Origin: Trichinella spiralis
Taxonomy: Eukaryota; Nematoda; Enoplea; Trichinellida; Trichinellidae
DNA length: 64,000 nucleotides
Direction: 5' to 3'
Assembly: GCA_000181795.3 (NCBI GenBank)
Contig: CM012953.1
Location: 910,720-974,719, forward strand
Each line of letters starts with the position of its first letter. Positions within the stretch are counted from its first letter, which is position 1. The translations under genes were made by a program, and so were the position numbers. Below, piece after piece: positions 13,499-26,258 of the stretch. The notes beneath the pieces were generated by a model. It did not search any database, was not told the origin of the DNA, and worked only from the letters and a program-made list of their open reading frames with translations.

Positions 13499-16400
13499 AT
13501 GCAAAAAATGGAAAGGAAAAACTATCTCTCGAGATATAAGAGAGGTTTTTCAAAACAGAAAGGTTTGATGAATTGTTAGGATGACTTTATTTATTTTTAT
13601 ACTTTTTATTTTTTTTTCTTTTAGCAAATCAGCCTTCAGGGAACTTCATAGCTCTTGGTAATGCAAATCTTGTTTTAGCGCAATTTTCTTGAATCTGGTT
13701 TTAGGTCCTAGAGCACAGCTTCCGACTACAAGTAGTTTAGAAAAGCGCCGATGTTCGTTAGCCAGTCCAGCGGTACCGGCAAAAACTCGTTTGACAGATC
13801 GGTCACCCTCAGTATCAGACAAAAGCAGTTTAGCAGAATTTTCTCGAAATTTAAATAAAGCAGAAATTTGGCATGAATCATGTGAAGAGAGTGACTGAAA
13901 AGTTTTCTTTTAACATTTTAAAATTTTCACTGTCATGCACATTCTTCTTTATAGTTACACCTCTGGACGCTTATGACAAGTTGTTAAACAGTAACGGTAT
14001 GAAAGTAGATGACATGGCTAGATTATTGTTAAGCCTTGTCAAAGGGCTGTGTGCAAAGTTTGAAAATTTTCCTGATCCTATGTCTTCTTTGTTGCTCGTT
14101 TATATTGCTAAACATCAACCTGAAGCATATGCCGATGCCAATGTGATTGAAGTAATTTATATATTATAGCTGGTTATATGTTTTTTTGATATAGTTAAAA
14201 AGTAACTATATTTATTGTTTAGGCTCTCTGCACGTTGATTGTAAAAGTTCCTCAACAAAGGAGTCTTTGGCAAGCATGGTCAAATTTGTTTTGCGTAATT
14301 TGCGAATCATTAATGATTGCATTGGATGAAAAAACAGATTGGCCAGAATGCATCGCCAAGGTTCACTTTTGTGCTGGCTAACTGATAAATGAAATAAGTA
14401 GCCATTTTCTTTCATAGGCATTCATTCAAGATTCGTTAGGTGAGCGTTTGTGGGTGGACAGGAAAGAATGCAATACATTTGTTAAAAACATTATAACCGT
14501 CTTTAACACTGTGTTGCCGGCATATGATGCTATAGATACGTTGGTTTCTGAGTGTATTCAAGCCGGTGGTATGGTAAAATGCCTTTCCCGTAAGTAATGT
14601 TTATGCGCTTTCCACAAATACGATTTATATTGTTTATTTTTAAAGTAATTCATTTTTCAAAAATGGATTTTATTTTCAAGTATGAGCTGTCAATAACAAT
14701 TTTGAAAGTTGCACTAAACTAATTTTGTTAAAAGAGTTACTGTTGTGAATCATTTTGAAAACATTTTGATCCAAAAACATTTTTACAGTAATCAATGGAA
14801 ATCAAGTACGAGTTAAGTTTGATAGTGTTGTTTAAAAGCTTTTCTTTGCAATTTCAGCAACATACAGTTTAATTGTTGAAACTGGACCTTCAGTGAATGA
14901 GTTCTTTCCAAAGCATAAAGTTTGTCCACGATTTGTTCGAATATCAGATTCGTTTTGTTCGCATACGTCTGAATTATTGCGAGAGTTCGTGTCGCGTCGT
15001 CTGGATTCTGTGCCTAGAAATCTTTTGCTTACTTTGGCTTCTTGCTGTGGTCATGAAGAAATTCGGCAGATGGCTTCACAAAAGTTAGACGGATGGCTTC
15101 AGACCAACAAAGTTGGAAGAATCTTTTCGTTACAAGTTATAGTGTCATGTTTCAAAATTATGCGACTTCTTTTTCAGATGAACAAACCACTGGCAGTATT
15201 GCTTTTGACAACTTTCATTAATTGTAAAGCGCTTTTAATGCCGACTGACAAGGAAGTTTTGCACAATTTGATTCGCATACGATTCAAATCAAAAGTAGTA
15301 AACCGAATTTTCGCCATTGCTCTAAAGTATTATTATTATCATATGTATATATATACTTATTTTGATTGTTATTAAATAAATGATATAATTTTTAAGAGAA
15401 CTTTTTTCCCTGAATTGCGAAGCTATGCAGTTGCTGATTTGCATTTTGCTTCGAAATGAACAAGCAGCAAATCGTTCCTCAACGAGCCCTGGAATAATGA
15501 ATTATTGTTTTCAACACGATGCTGAGAAAGCGGTTTATGTAATTAATTAATTGTTGTTGTATTTAAAAAAATGATTTCATTTTTTATTTTTAGTATTTAG
15601 CTGCGATTATTTTCGATTTTATCAGTTCAAAAGAGGACCATTCTCGAATGTTGAAAAATGTTCTGCGCGAGATACAGCGGGGTGTGTTGAAAAGTGAATT
15701 TCCGCTACTGTTGTTTTGTAAAACTTTATTCAACGAATGGAAAGCGAAAAGCGAACAAATGCAAGCGCACAAAGTGAGTTTTAAATTTCAAAAAAATCTC
15801 TTCTACTTTATATGATTTCGAGTTGAATATTGTAAATTCATAATTTGAATTTCATTTATGAGTGCAGTGGGACGGCATTTGCATTATGTTTTTTTAAAGA
15901 AGAATTATCATAATAATATTACTATTCAGGCTAATCTTTCTTCTGTTAATGTAAACTTACTTTGAGTTTATTGTCGATTGTTTTACTTTTCTCATGGTGT
16001 AATTAATTGTAGAAGATTCTTATAATTTTAGGAACGCGTTTGCCATCTGATGCAAGAGTTGTTCTGCGCGGCGGTTTTGTTGCATGTTCCTCAGTTTACT
16101 AAGGATCTTCCGGCAAATTGGCGTAAAGGTGTGTGAACAATTGGAAACAGTTCCGTGCCAAATTTTTTCACAACTAAGCTTAATTCGGTTTAGACTGTAG
16201 CATTTGGATTCCTCTTCACCAGCAGATACGGTCCGCTCTTCACGAAGCCGTTTTGTGGCTCAAATATCGTTGTGCTTCTGATTCTGCAATGTGTAAAGTT
16301 GACGTGTTGAAAAGGTTATTCTTATTATTAATTTTTTTGCAGTGAACATTAAAAATAATTGAAAAGCTTTTTTTTTCAAAAATTTTATATGTATACCTAC

Positions 16401-19400
16401 TGTAGACATTGTTTGTTTTCCATTTTTTAAGCATTAACATCATGTTATTCTTGAACAAACCTGAATTTTATTCTACAAAAGATTACGGGCTTATGGACCA
16501 AGAACGGAGGTGAGCATTTTGGAGCGCATTTGCTATATTTTGTTGCCATGCATGCATATTTTTTGATGAATTTCGTATATTTAAATGGGAAAAAGGGAAT
16601 GTTTGAATTTCAGTTTCAATTACAAGGCGGTATGTGAAAGTGGTCTTGACGAAGAGACGTTTTATGAAATTTTGAGCTCTACCGCCGCCGGCCAGTTGCC
16701 ACTGAGCGGATTGGAAAAGTTTGAAATCGTCGAGGCGATTGTTCATCGCAGTTGTGCTTCACCGTTCAACGGTGGGATGTTGTTTGCTAATTTGTTTTGA
16801 ACTAGAAATTTCAAATTTGCTGAGAAAAGGCAAATTATCATAATATCAAATTTTTCTGTTCAGATCAAATCAATCTGCACATATCCGACGGCAAGATCAT
16901 CGATTATGTATTGCAATGTTGCGTGTTGCAAATTCCCCACCAGCTGGAGCAGCAGTAAATTGAAGAAAATTTTGCAAAAAAATTTTTTTTGTTTTGAATA
17001 ATGCCCATTTTTTACAACAGAATGGTGAAACTTGCAAATGCGGTATTTTATTGGCGTGCTTGGATAGTTACTATCATCTTTGGAGCGTTGAATCCGAAAA
17101 GCGTGGGCGAAATTTTGTGGAATTGCTATCCAATTGCCCAGTGTTTCATGCACATGGTTATAACGGAGTAATATACTTATACATATATATATATGGACTT
17201 TTTAGTTGCTTGTTGTGTTGTTGTTTATTTTGCTTTGCATTTTAGCGATTTTGTTTATCCGCCTGCTGTACTGACTTGTAAAGAAGTTGACGCCGAAATG
17301 ATTCGAACTTTGGAAAATTTGGCAAGTTCATGAATTTTCATTCGTTCATTCTTATTTTTACAAATGAGCAACAATTATTTTATTCCATGTAGAATTTGGA
17401 ACGGGATCAAAAAGCTGTGGCGGAATTGGAAGCCGTTGTTGGGAAAGAACTGACCGAAAGCTGTGGTATTTCTGCCGCTCAGATGATCATATACAATCCG
17501 TGGTGAGTTTCTTTGCTGCTTCTTATCCTTATTCGTATTGTTGTAATTTCTGAAGAACCAAAGAATTTCGTTTTTCAGCGGTCCTGTCCGTTCTCCTCCG
17601 CAGAGTACTGTAGATTTGCTTCAACGCATTACGATGGCGTATTGTTTGAAAAATCGAATGTGCCTGTCACGTTCACCGGATTTTCTCATGGACATCATGA
17701 ATCGACAAGTGCGACGAACCTTATTTATTTATTTATTTGTTTATTTTAAACTTGTGTTGTTTGGGTGAATTTTTAGGGAGATATATGTTCAGCTTGGTTG
17801 GTGGATTTGGTCAGGAGAAATGACGATCCTTTCAAATATTTACCAGTGGCTTGTAGTTGTGAATTTTTTCTCAACGACTGCGAAGATGCAGATAAGTTGG
17901 ATTTGGCTTCTGATGCAAATCAACTTTTGGACACCAGTAACAACAACACTAGTGCCAGCAGCGCCAGCAGTACTGGCAGCGCGTTGGATCCATCTTGTCA
18001 GGTTTTGGATTTTTTGAACTTTAATTTTAATCAACAATTTTTGTGGGAAAAATAATCATTTGAATTTTGTTTGTTTCAAGAGTTTGCGCTCTGAATTGAA
18101 GCGGAAACGGATCTGCCTCGCCAATGAATTGAAGAGAACAATTCACGATGACAAGGGCGATCGCCACATGGCTGTACAAGCGTTGAGCTATTTGATTGGT
18201 CGTCTGAAGGACGAATCCAGTCGCACGCGTTGTTTCACCGTTCAGGTATATTTCATTCTTAAAACATGTGTACAACTCTGAGATATACAGTTTCAAAAGT
18301 GGTGAAACACATTTCAATTTGTAAGAAATTGATTATGCATGTAAATATTTACGTTCAGGCATTTCAAGAACTGTTGAAAGAAGAAGGAGAAGGAAGAGAT
18401 TTGCCAAAAACAGAAGACCGAGATGTTAGCTGTGAGCCGGAATATTTTTGGCTTTTCTCAGCTTTACCTTCGTTGCCTTATTATCGTGATGTTATTGAAA
18501 ACGTGACTGATGCGTTGTTTTCGGTAAATATCGCGAATGCTCACAATTTTGAAGCAGTCTTATTTATTTTTTTCTCTTATGTAAAGGCATGTCTTGTCGA
18601 AACTGACTTGCTACGGCTTCACGCATACATTGCCTATTTGCATCAACATGTGGATGAACAGCAAAGTACCAGATATTGCATGGTATTCAGATATTAGTTT
18701 TTGGATTTATTGTACAATTTGATGAGTATAATTTGAATTGAATTGAATATTAGGCAATGTGCAATTTCATTAACAAAAGAAGTGCCACTTTTTTGCACCT
18801 GGTGCCAGTTTCTGCCGAGGATGCGAATGAGCTGTTCAAAATAGCCACGTTTTCCAGATTGCTTGAACTATTTTACAATCATATTTTGCAATCTGTCAAC
18901 AAAACCGCAAAAGATGTTGTAAGGGATTATTTTCAAGTTTTGTCAATATTGTTTTTCTTTTCAAATGTCATTCATATTCATCCTATGAAAATTGAATTTA
19001 GAAAATTGAAGAAAGAGGTGAAAATTTTGTTCACTTGTACATCGGCGACAAAATTTCCACCGTTCATCAAGAATTCATTTCTGCTTTGCAATTACTGTTG
19101 GTGGGAATTCCGAATACTGAAAGTGCGCAAAATGTTTAAAATTTATTTTATTGATTTTACTGATTTTATTTTTTGTGCAATTTAGCTGATTTTCTTTACG
19201 ACAAAATGTTTGAGTTACTTTTTCAACTACATGGCCGCAATATGCTTACATTTACGGTGGACTTTTTCAGCACATTAATGCGTAGCAGTAATCATGTTTT
19301 CATTGATGCAGGTGATATATTCATTGTTTTGTTGTTACGAGAAAAAGAAAGCAATGTTTAAAATTTGTTTGACAACACGAATTTTTTGCAGTACTCGAAA

Positions 19401-22400
19401 AGGCAGATCTCAACAGCGTTATTTCGTGCTTATTACAATTTGGCTTGCCAATTGACAATGTTTCGTAAGTGGATATCTCAGATTTTTTGCAATTTTAATA
19501 ATGGAAATTGAAATTGTAGAAAATTGTTACGAAAACTGAACAATCTTTTGGAAAGTTCACAAAATATTCCACATTCGACGGTGCAGCAACTTCTTGCCAT
19601 GAGGTACATAATTGGCGCTTATGTTGAAAATGGTTCGGTGGCCAGTGATCAGTATTTGCGGCTCGTTCACAAATACACTGTTGCAGATGGTATTGTTTAT
19701 TGGAAATAATAATTGAAAAATAATATTTTTTTTGTTTATAGAATCACAACAACAGCAATTTTATTGGGAAAATGCAGAAATTGAAGATGAAGATGAAGAT
19801 GAACCAATGGATGTGGCGTATGCTGATAATGTTGCACTGACAACTTGGTCGTGTGAAGAATGTTTGCAAGCGTTGTTCGTGGAATTGAAAGATGACTTGG
19901 ATTATGGTTGGATATCACCGTTGCAAGAAGCGGTCAGTGAATTGTTGGCAGATTTTTCGCCAGCATTGTTGCTTAGATGTGCAAACTGGTTATGCGACAC
20001 GTTTTCCACCTGGAAAGTCGATGCTGGTATATTGAAAAATTACAATTCTCTCCAAACGATCTTGATCGTTCTTCTGTGTCTTGAGACAGAGGTAAATAAG
20101 ATAACAGAGGCAAGCGTGTTTTTTTCAATTGAATACAGTATGTTTGTGATTTTCAGGAAGAAGTTCGAATGAGCATGTCATCAATAGTGGAGAGGTTGAG
20201 GAAAATTCCCAACTTTGATGGAGAAGAAGTTATCAGAGGTTGCAGACGTCTGCTGGGAAAAGGTAGAAAGCTTGTTGAAAAATGATTTCATTGAATTTTA
20301 ACGATGTATTATTTTCCTTTTTGAGAAATCAGCGAAATAAGGCGAAGAACATCACTGCCCGAGTTCACAGATTCAGCAATTGAGAAGAGAAAATTAGTTT
20401 CATCGTTTGATCGATCTTTGATACGTTTCAACCCTGAATTGATGAGCACAACGATCACAGATGTCATCGAATATGCCGTTTCCAGTGCAAATCCTTCTCA
20501 AAATCAAGTTGTTCTGTTCGCTTTGCTTCATATGACCAAACTTTCTACCGTTGTCGATATTGTCCATTGCATGCTGTCCGATTACTTTGAGAGGTTTGTT
20601 TTATACAGTTCTGTACAACATATATTTATTTATTCATTTATGCAAACGTGTGTATAATTTTGAATAATCAGAGTTTTGTTCTTTTAAGTTATAATCCAAC
20701 AATAATATTGGATTTCGTAGCGGCCAGTTATAAAAGTTTACGACTGCCGTGCAGTCAAGATTTGAGGCCGGTTCGTTTTTATGAAAGGCCTTTCCATTTG
20801 GAGGCGGATCACTTGCTGTCTTTGGCAAAGTACATCTTGGCCGAGTTCAGCATTCACTTGGTTCCACTGGTCAGTCTCGGAGAAGCGCCGGCGGGAGAGT
20901 GCGTCGAATGGCTCGGAGGGTCGGATGAAGTTTTACAAAGCGAACAGAATTGGCGAAACGTGAGAGAAGAGCTTTCGATGCAGAGCGCTTTGCTGGAGAT
21001 GCGCATGAAGCTGCTGCTGGAAGCATGCGACGACGACAGGCAATTGATGCCCGTGATCAATTGGCTGGAAATAAAACGGGCCCAAGACAATGAATTGAGG
21101 TTGATTTGTTTCTTTGTTCTTCGTTGAAATTTTATGTTAATTTAGTATTTTTTATCAGGGAATTGTGCGATCTTATGATCATGCACATATATTTCAAACG
21201 AACCGGATCTTGTCCCATTTCTGGGGGTGGTTACCCGCTATCCGATCATCTCAGTGAGCTTGTCAATTGGCAATACAATCACGTCAGTTGTTGTTGTTGT
21301 TGATGATGATGTTATTTATATGATGTTGTTGATTTGATTTCAGATGGATACTGTATTGCATCATCTGATTCGGAGGTCTGCAGCATTGGCTCGACAGGGG
21401 AATGTTAAAGATGAGTTGAAAGTTGTATGCTCGATGTTGCGTCGACATGCATCCTTTCATCCAGAGTTGGTAGTTAGGTAATCAGACAAACAAACAATCA
21501 AACAAACAGACAAACGAGATTTATTTTTTTTTACCTTCAGACATTTGCCTTTGATAGCTGCTCTGCTTCGAGGCACCACCGAAATCGACGGCAGATCTTA
21601 TACACAAACGAATTATCTTTTCTGGTTTGCCGAGCTGATGTCGTTGTTGAAATTGTTGATGCCTCAAGCGTGCAACAAATGCTTCGTCTCTTCGTTGATG
21701 GATATTTTTTCGTCTTTTTTTAAATTTATTAAAGTAAATTTTAAAATATATATATATAATAAAATCGAAATTTCATATCGATGATATTCAATATTTCAGA
21801 TGCACGTGCTTAGGAATAACAGTTTGCTCGGTTATGCGGACAATATGTTTGCGTTGTTGAACAGTTTTCTCAGCGAAAGTTATTGCGCGATCAAGTATTT
21901 ATTAGCGAAAGAACCGTTGATAAGGTGAAAAATTATTTTTTATTTATGCAAATTTTTCATACAAGAGAACATGAGAAAATAATCATTAAAAAAATCGCTT
22001 TTTATTCCCATCAGGACGATTGCGGAACGTTACCCGGAAGTGGTGAGCATACAGGCGGTGATTTCTTTCATGGAAAGTGTCGTCAATTTTGAACGTGAAA
22101 TTGACGACGATGGCAGCTTCACCAGCTCCCCGTCCACCCCGTCGTCCACACCGGTCAACTCCATTACCACTGCTCTGCCGGCGGACGATAGCAGGCCCAT
22201 TTCGCAGAAATCTTCGCCTCTCATCTCTTTGGTGTCCAGTTCTGAGAACACTATAACTGCGAAAGGTATTACTTTTTTTTGAAATATTAATTTGATTTCT
22301 TGTTTTGAAAAATAATTCATTTCAAGGTATAAAGCAACTTTTTGAAGAAGCTGACGAATGTTTTCAAACTGATCATGAAAAGATTGCATCATCTTTGGTG

Positions 22401-22932
22401 AGGGATTGTTGTTCTTTATATAATTATGTATATATTATTATTCATTTTATTATTTGGGTTTCAGGAAAATGTGTCCACTTATATGCTTAATGTAAACGAA
22501 GAGGTTCGGAAATCTGCCGTCGCACTTACGCTTAAACTTGCCAAAGAATATCCCAGGTTTATATTTTGATTGGATTGGGGAAAGTTCTTTTTTTTATTAA
22601 TGCGTATTCATTGCAGCAAATACGAGTGTATTTTACCAACAATCTATGCAGCTTTAGAAGGTGACAATTTGAACGCTCTGAAAGTCCTGCTAGAATCTTT
22701 TGGTGAAATTAGTATTGTTTTTCCAAGTTAGTATTTTTTTTGTGTCTGTATTTGTATGTATTGTGCATATTTGTTTTTTTTCTCAGCTCAAATATTATCT
22801 CGTCTATTTGGTATGGCTTTCAGTCGTTTGCTTGTTGACGACTCTCTGAGGGAACTGTTTGTTCAATTTTTCATGCATTTACTTCTGACCGTCAATCATG
22901 TATCGGCGAACGCCAGTGCTGAACGTCACTGA
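13499..22932 (+). CDS. INTS1: Integrator complex subunit 1
   Basis: About thirty small exons. The first ones are 13499-13544, 13625-13657, 13705-about 13881, 13955-14151 and 14223-14360; the last ends at TGA 22930-22932. Integrator is the nuclear complex that binds RNA polymerase II, cleaves snRNA 3' ends and terminates paused transcripts; INTS1 is its largest scaffold subunit. Landmarks match INTS1 along its length: SGNFIALG near the N-terminus, FIQDSLGERLWVD, PRNLLLTLASCCGHEEIRQ, then CGPVRSPP and SPDFLMDIMNRQ (17.5-17.7 kb), LPVACSCEFFLND (17.83 kb) and RHLPLIAALLRG (21.54 kb). The fold is helical repeats throughout. I estimate roughly 1,900-2,000 residues, against about 2,190 in human. 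Two alternative donors end exon 3 (13881 or 13890). Start: ATG 13499 or in-frame 13508. AATAAA at 23122 is a likely polyadenylation signal. Confidence 0.92.
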
Positions 22933-23374
22933 CCGACTGACTGATGGATATATGGAGATGTACCACCTAAGAGTTGCTCCCACCATTCTGGCAATCTCTA
23001 CCGCTGTACAATATATATATATATATACATGTATATATATGTACATAATTTTTTCCATCTTTCTATTTACCTTCTGTGTGTTATTTTACAATTGCATATT
23101 TTGCATTTCTTATTTTTTATAAATAAAAAAATGCAAGCATAATTGATAATAATAATTATTGAAAGTTTGATAACGACAGTTGCGTTCAGTATTGACACGA
23201 ATCTCTAAATAAATAAATAACAATAAATTAGTTGGAGACTTTTTTTTCTTTCCTCGTCGATGAAATTTAAAAAATAGCCTACCACACTGATTAGTTGGTT
23301 GGTTGTTCTGCTTGGGATAGTCTTTCTAGGTAAAATTTTCAGTGCTAATGTTCCATTGGTTGGTAAAAAATCGA
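22933..23374. other. INTS1 3' region
   Basis: AT-rich spacer with a TA-repeat patch (about 23008-23042) and AATAAA at 23122, the likely INTS1 polyadenylation signal. Nothing else is seen. Confidence 0.6.
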
Positions 23375-23683
23375 TTTTCATTGGATCGCTTCTCATTGCA
23401 TAGTTATGGCGTAATAACATTGGTTCTATTGCCTAAATTTTTCATTGATTAAAATTGTTCGGCTTTGATTAGCTACAATTTTTTTTATTTCATTGGTCCA
23501 AATTTTTAATTACATAACAATTCATTACGTAATCTTTGATTTCTTTTAGTGTTTTATCCGTGACGTCACCAATTTGACAGTTAAATTTTTTCACTGTTTT
23601 TAGCTGTTTTTCTTTTAAATATATTACTTTTCCACTTTCCACTTTTAGTGATTAGTATTTGAAATTGATTTTAAAAAATTTCA
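23375..23683 (+). repeat. Left terminal inverted repeat of foldback element
   Basis: Reverse complement of 25437-25746 with scattered mismatches and small indels by eye. It is rich in CCAAT/ATTGG strings. Confidence 0.85.
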
Positions 23684-25087
23684 TCGCCGTTGCATGTTCC
23701 CAGTCATCTGTCAAGTCTGATGGATGGAAATGAAGCAAACCGCTTGTTTGCTTCATTCGAACCGATGTAAACAGGACACATCCGTATCTAAAAATAGAAC
23801 GGAATTTTCTACAACTGCAGTTGCAAGGAGTGGTGATTGCTTAATGTTAGCATCGACTTATTTTTCTGATTTCAGCTTCTGAAAAGTTTATCACTTGTAG
23901 ATTCTCCCTTTGTATTTGAATAGGCTTTAGCTGCTTTGCAGAAGGGTCAAGGCCGGGAAATAAAAGATCAATATATGCTTTATGCCTGCCGACGATGATA
24001 ATTAGCAATGATCATATTTTGGTGGAACATATGCAGTGCTAGAGGAAGATAACGTGAGATGAAAAATAATTTTCTTTGCTTTCATATTTGTTTGGTGAAA
24101 TGTTTTCAAAATCCAACAGATCTTTTTCGATCTGGAATGTTCAACATTTGGTTATCATCGTAATACAACAATTGCAACTTGAATGTTTAGTCAACCCAGT
24201 AGTCGGTTTTACTTTAGATATTGAAAAACAAGTTTAACGCAGCTTACACAAAATGTATAATCACAAATTTCTATTTTAAACAGAATTCCAGATTTTATTT
24301 TTTATTTAAATGATACATAAGAAGAAAAACAATAACTCTTGTGAAGAGAAGCGAAAGAAAGATTGGAAAGATTAAATTTTTTATGCAAGCTAGAAATATT
24401 TTCAGAAAACATTCAGGCAAAATCAGAAAAGTGTTTCGATGCTAACATTCAGCAGTCACCACTCCCAGATTTAGCTGAAAACTGCAGCTTTAGACAATTT
24501 ATCAATTTTAGATTTTCCCTTTGTATTTGAATAGCTTTCGACTAGCTTTCATCAGAACAATATCTGTCAAACAGAAAAAAGAACCTTAGGCATAAATCTT
24601 ATTTAATTGTTAGCTAAGAAGGTAGTTTGTATGACGAGTGAAAGCAACTGTTGGCTGACATTTATTTTGAACAGTATTTTTAATTTTAAACTCGTATCTA
24701 TAAATAAAAGTGAAGCACTTCGAAAGCAGAAAGAAAGCAATGAACAGCGCCAATTGTAAAATTGTATTGTAAAACCACATTGTGCTACATGTATTGTAAA
24801 AATTCCAGACTAGCAGTATTATTGCTTGAATTTATGCCTTGCACATTTCTATAGCATCCTGCTGGTCACAAATACTGAAATTCTAGCTCCTGTAGGGTAT
24901 CGTGAAATGTTTAATAAACATTTGGTGCAGTATGTACTGACTTCACATTATATACAAGGGTTTGTAAAAAATTTCTCAGTGCAGCGTAGCTGCTGCACAG
25001 ATTGAACTGAAAATGCTTTTGGCTAGCTTAGGGGAAATTTAATTCATATGTGTGTTGATCTAGTGAAATTTCAGAAAATCTTGTGTA

Positions 25088-25282
25088 ATGAATTTTGACT
25101 TTCCTCATGATAATCGCTGCATAGCTTTCTTCATTATCAAATTCGTTGACAAGGCAAGCTTTGCTGCCATCGTAAAACGTCATTACGTGCGAATTATGAA
25201 AACAATGAATGACCCAGATAAGCATGTTCACTTAAAATCTCTTTGTTCAGTTATCTCTTCGTTAGGCAGTTCATTTGATTAG
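25088..25282 (+). pseudogene. Short open frame inside foldback element, possible RRM-derived fragment
   Basis: A 64-codon frame with central text IIKFVDKASFAAIVKRHYVR. The aromatic strand followed by a helix with alternating alanines recalls the second half of an RNA-recognition motif, and CPEB RRM2 has a similarly placed YIAAI-ARFV helix. It has no obvious splice sites of its own. It could be a captured host-gene piece or chance. No function is claimed. Confidence 0.25.
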
Positions 25283-25436
25283 AATGATGCAGTTGCATAA
25301 TAAAGATATTTATTTAATTTGTAAAAAACAAGACCTTCAATTGTAGTTTTCCTTATGAATTTCAGTTTGTGAATTACGGAACCAACATAAGCCAATAAAC
25401 AAAAGGAGGTGATACACGCTCAAGCGTTAGTAAAAC

Positions 25437-25746
25437 ATTGAATTTTTTAAAACCATATTACAAATACTAATCACTAAAAATTCAAAGTTGAAAAGTAAAT
25501 ATTTAAAAGAAAAACAGCTAAAAACAGTGAAAAAATTAAACTGTCAAATTGGTGGCGTCAGGAATCAAACACTAAAAGAAATCAAAGATTACGTAATGAA
25601 TTGTTATGTAATTAAAAATTTGGACCAATGAAATGAAAAAAATTGTAGCTAATCAAAGCAGAACAATTTCAATCAATGAAAAGTTTAGGCAATAGAACCA
25701 ATGCTATTACGCCATAACTATGCAATGAAAAGCGATCCAATGAAAA
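25437..25746 (-). repeat. Right terminal inverted repeat of foldback element
   Basis: Reverse complement of 23375-23683. The match fades on the inner side near TTAAAAAATT and on the outer side after CCAATGAAAA. Confidence 0.85.
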
Positions 25747-26258
25747 CGTTCTGCTTGCTTGTATGTTAATGTTCAAAAAACTGATGGATCAATCGCACTT
25801 TTATTTTGCAGGAGAATTTCGAAAAAAAAATTTTTTTAAAGCAAAAATGAATTCGTCCAGTTTCGGATAAGTAATAAAATTCACATCAACGGTAAAATGA
25901 TAATAATAAGAAAGAAGAACAGCAGCAGTTTTGAAGAAAGTTTTCCATGGAGCTAGCTCGAAATAATAATAATTAATAAAAAATAATAATAACTGGTATC
26001 GTTTTCTACGGTAACACCGTTTTTCTTTTCTTTTGAATGGCAATTTAAGTAGAAGAAAGCGAAAAATAAAATTCGATGACGAAGAACGTTTCAGCTGTAG
26101 CAGTTAGATGAAAACTCATCATGCTTAAGCTACATATGCAAATACACATAGCAGATTGAAGATGATGAGAAACGGAAGAAAAAAAGAAAGTAAATAAACA
26201 AAGAAACAAACAAAAAATATCATAAATGTTCTCTTTCACGGTCTTGTATAGTTATAAT

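Larger units (their letters stand above)
23375..25746. mobile_element. Non-autonomous foldback DNA element with about 308-bp terminal inverted repeats
   Basis: The left arm (23375-23683) and right arm (25437-25746) are long imperfect reverse complements of each other. Both carry, for example, the string that reads TTTTCATTGGATCGC in the left arm, a conserved ATTACGTAATC core and GCTGTTTTTCTTTTAAATAT. The element is about 2.37 kb. No transposase is visible inside, so it is non-autonomous or deleted. The interior holds a second, smaller inverted pair (about 23826-23890 and 24400-24460), a direct repeat of CCCTTTGTATTTGAATAG (about 23907 and 24517), and a short open frame at 25088-25282. I could not identify a convincing target-site duplication. 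The superfamily is not recognised. Confidence 0.85.
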
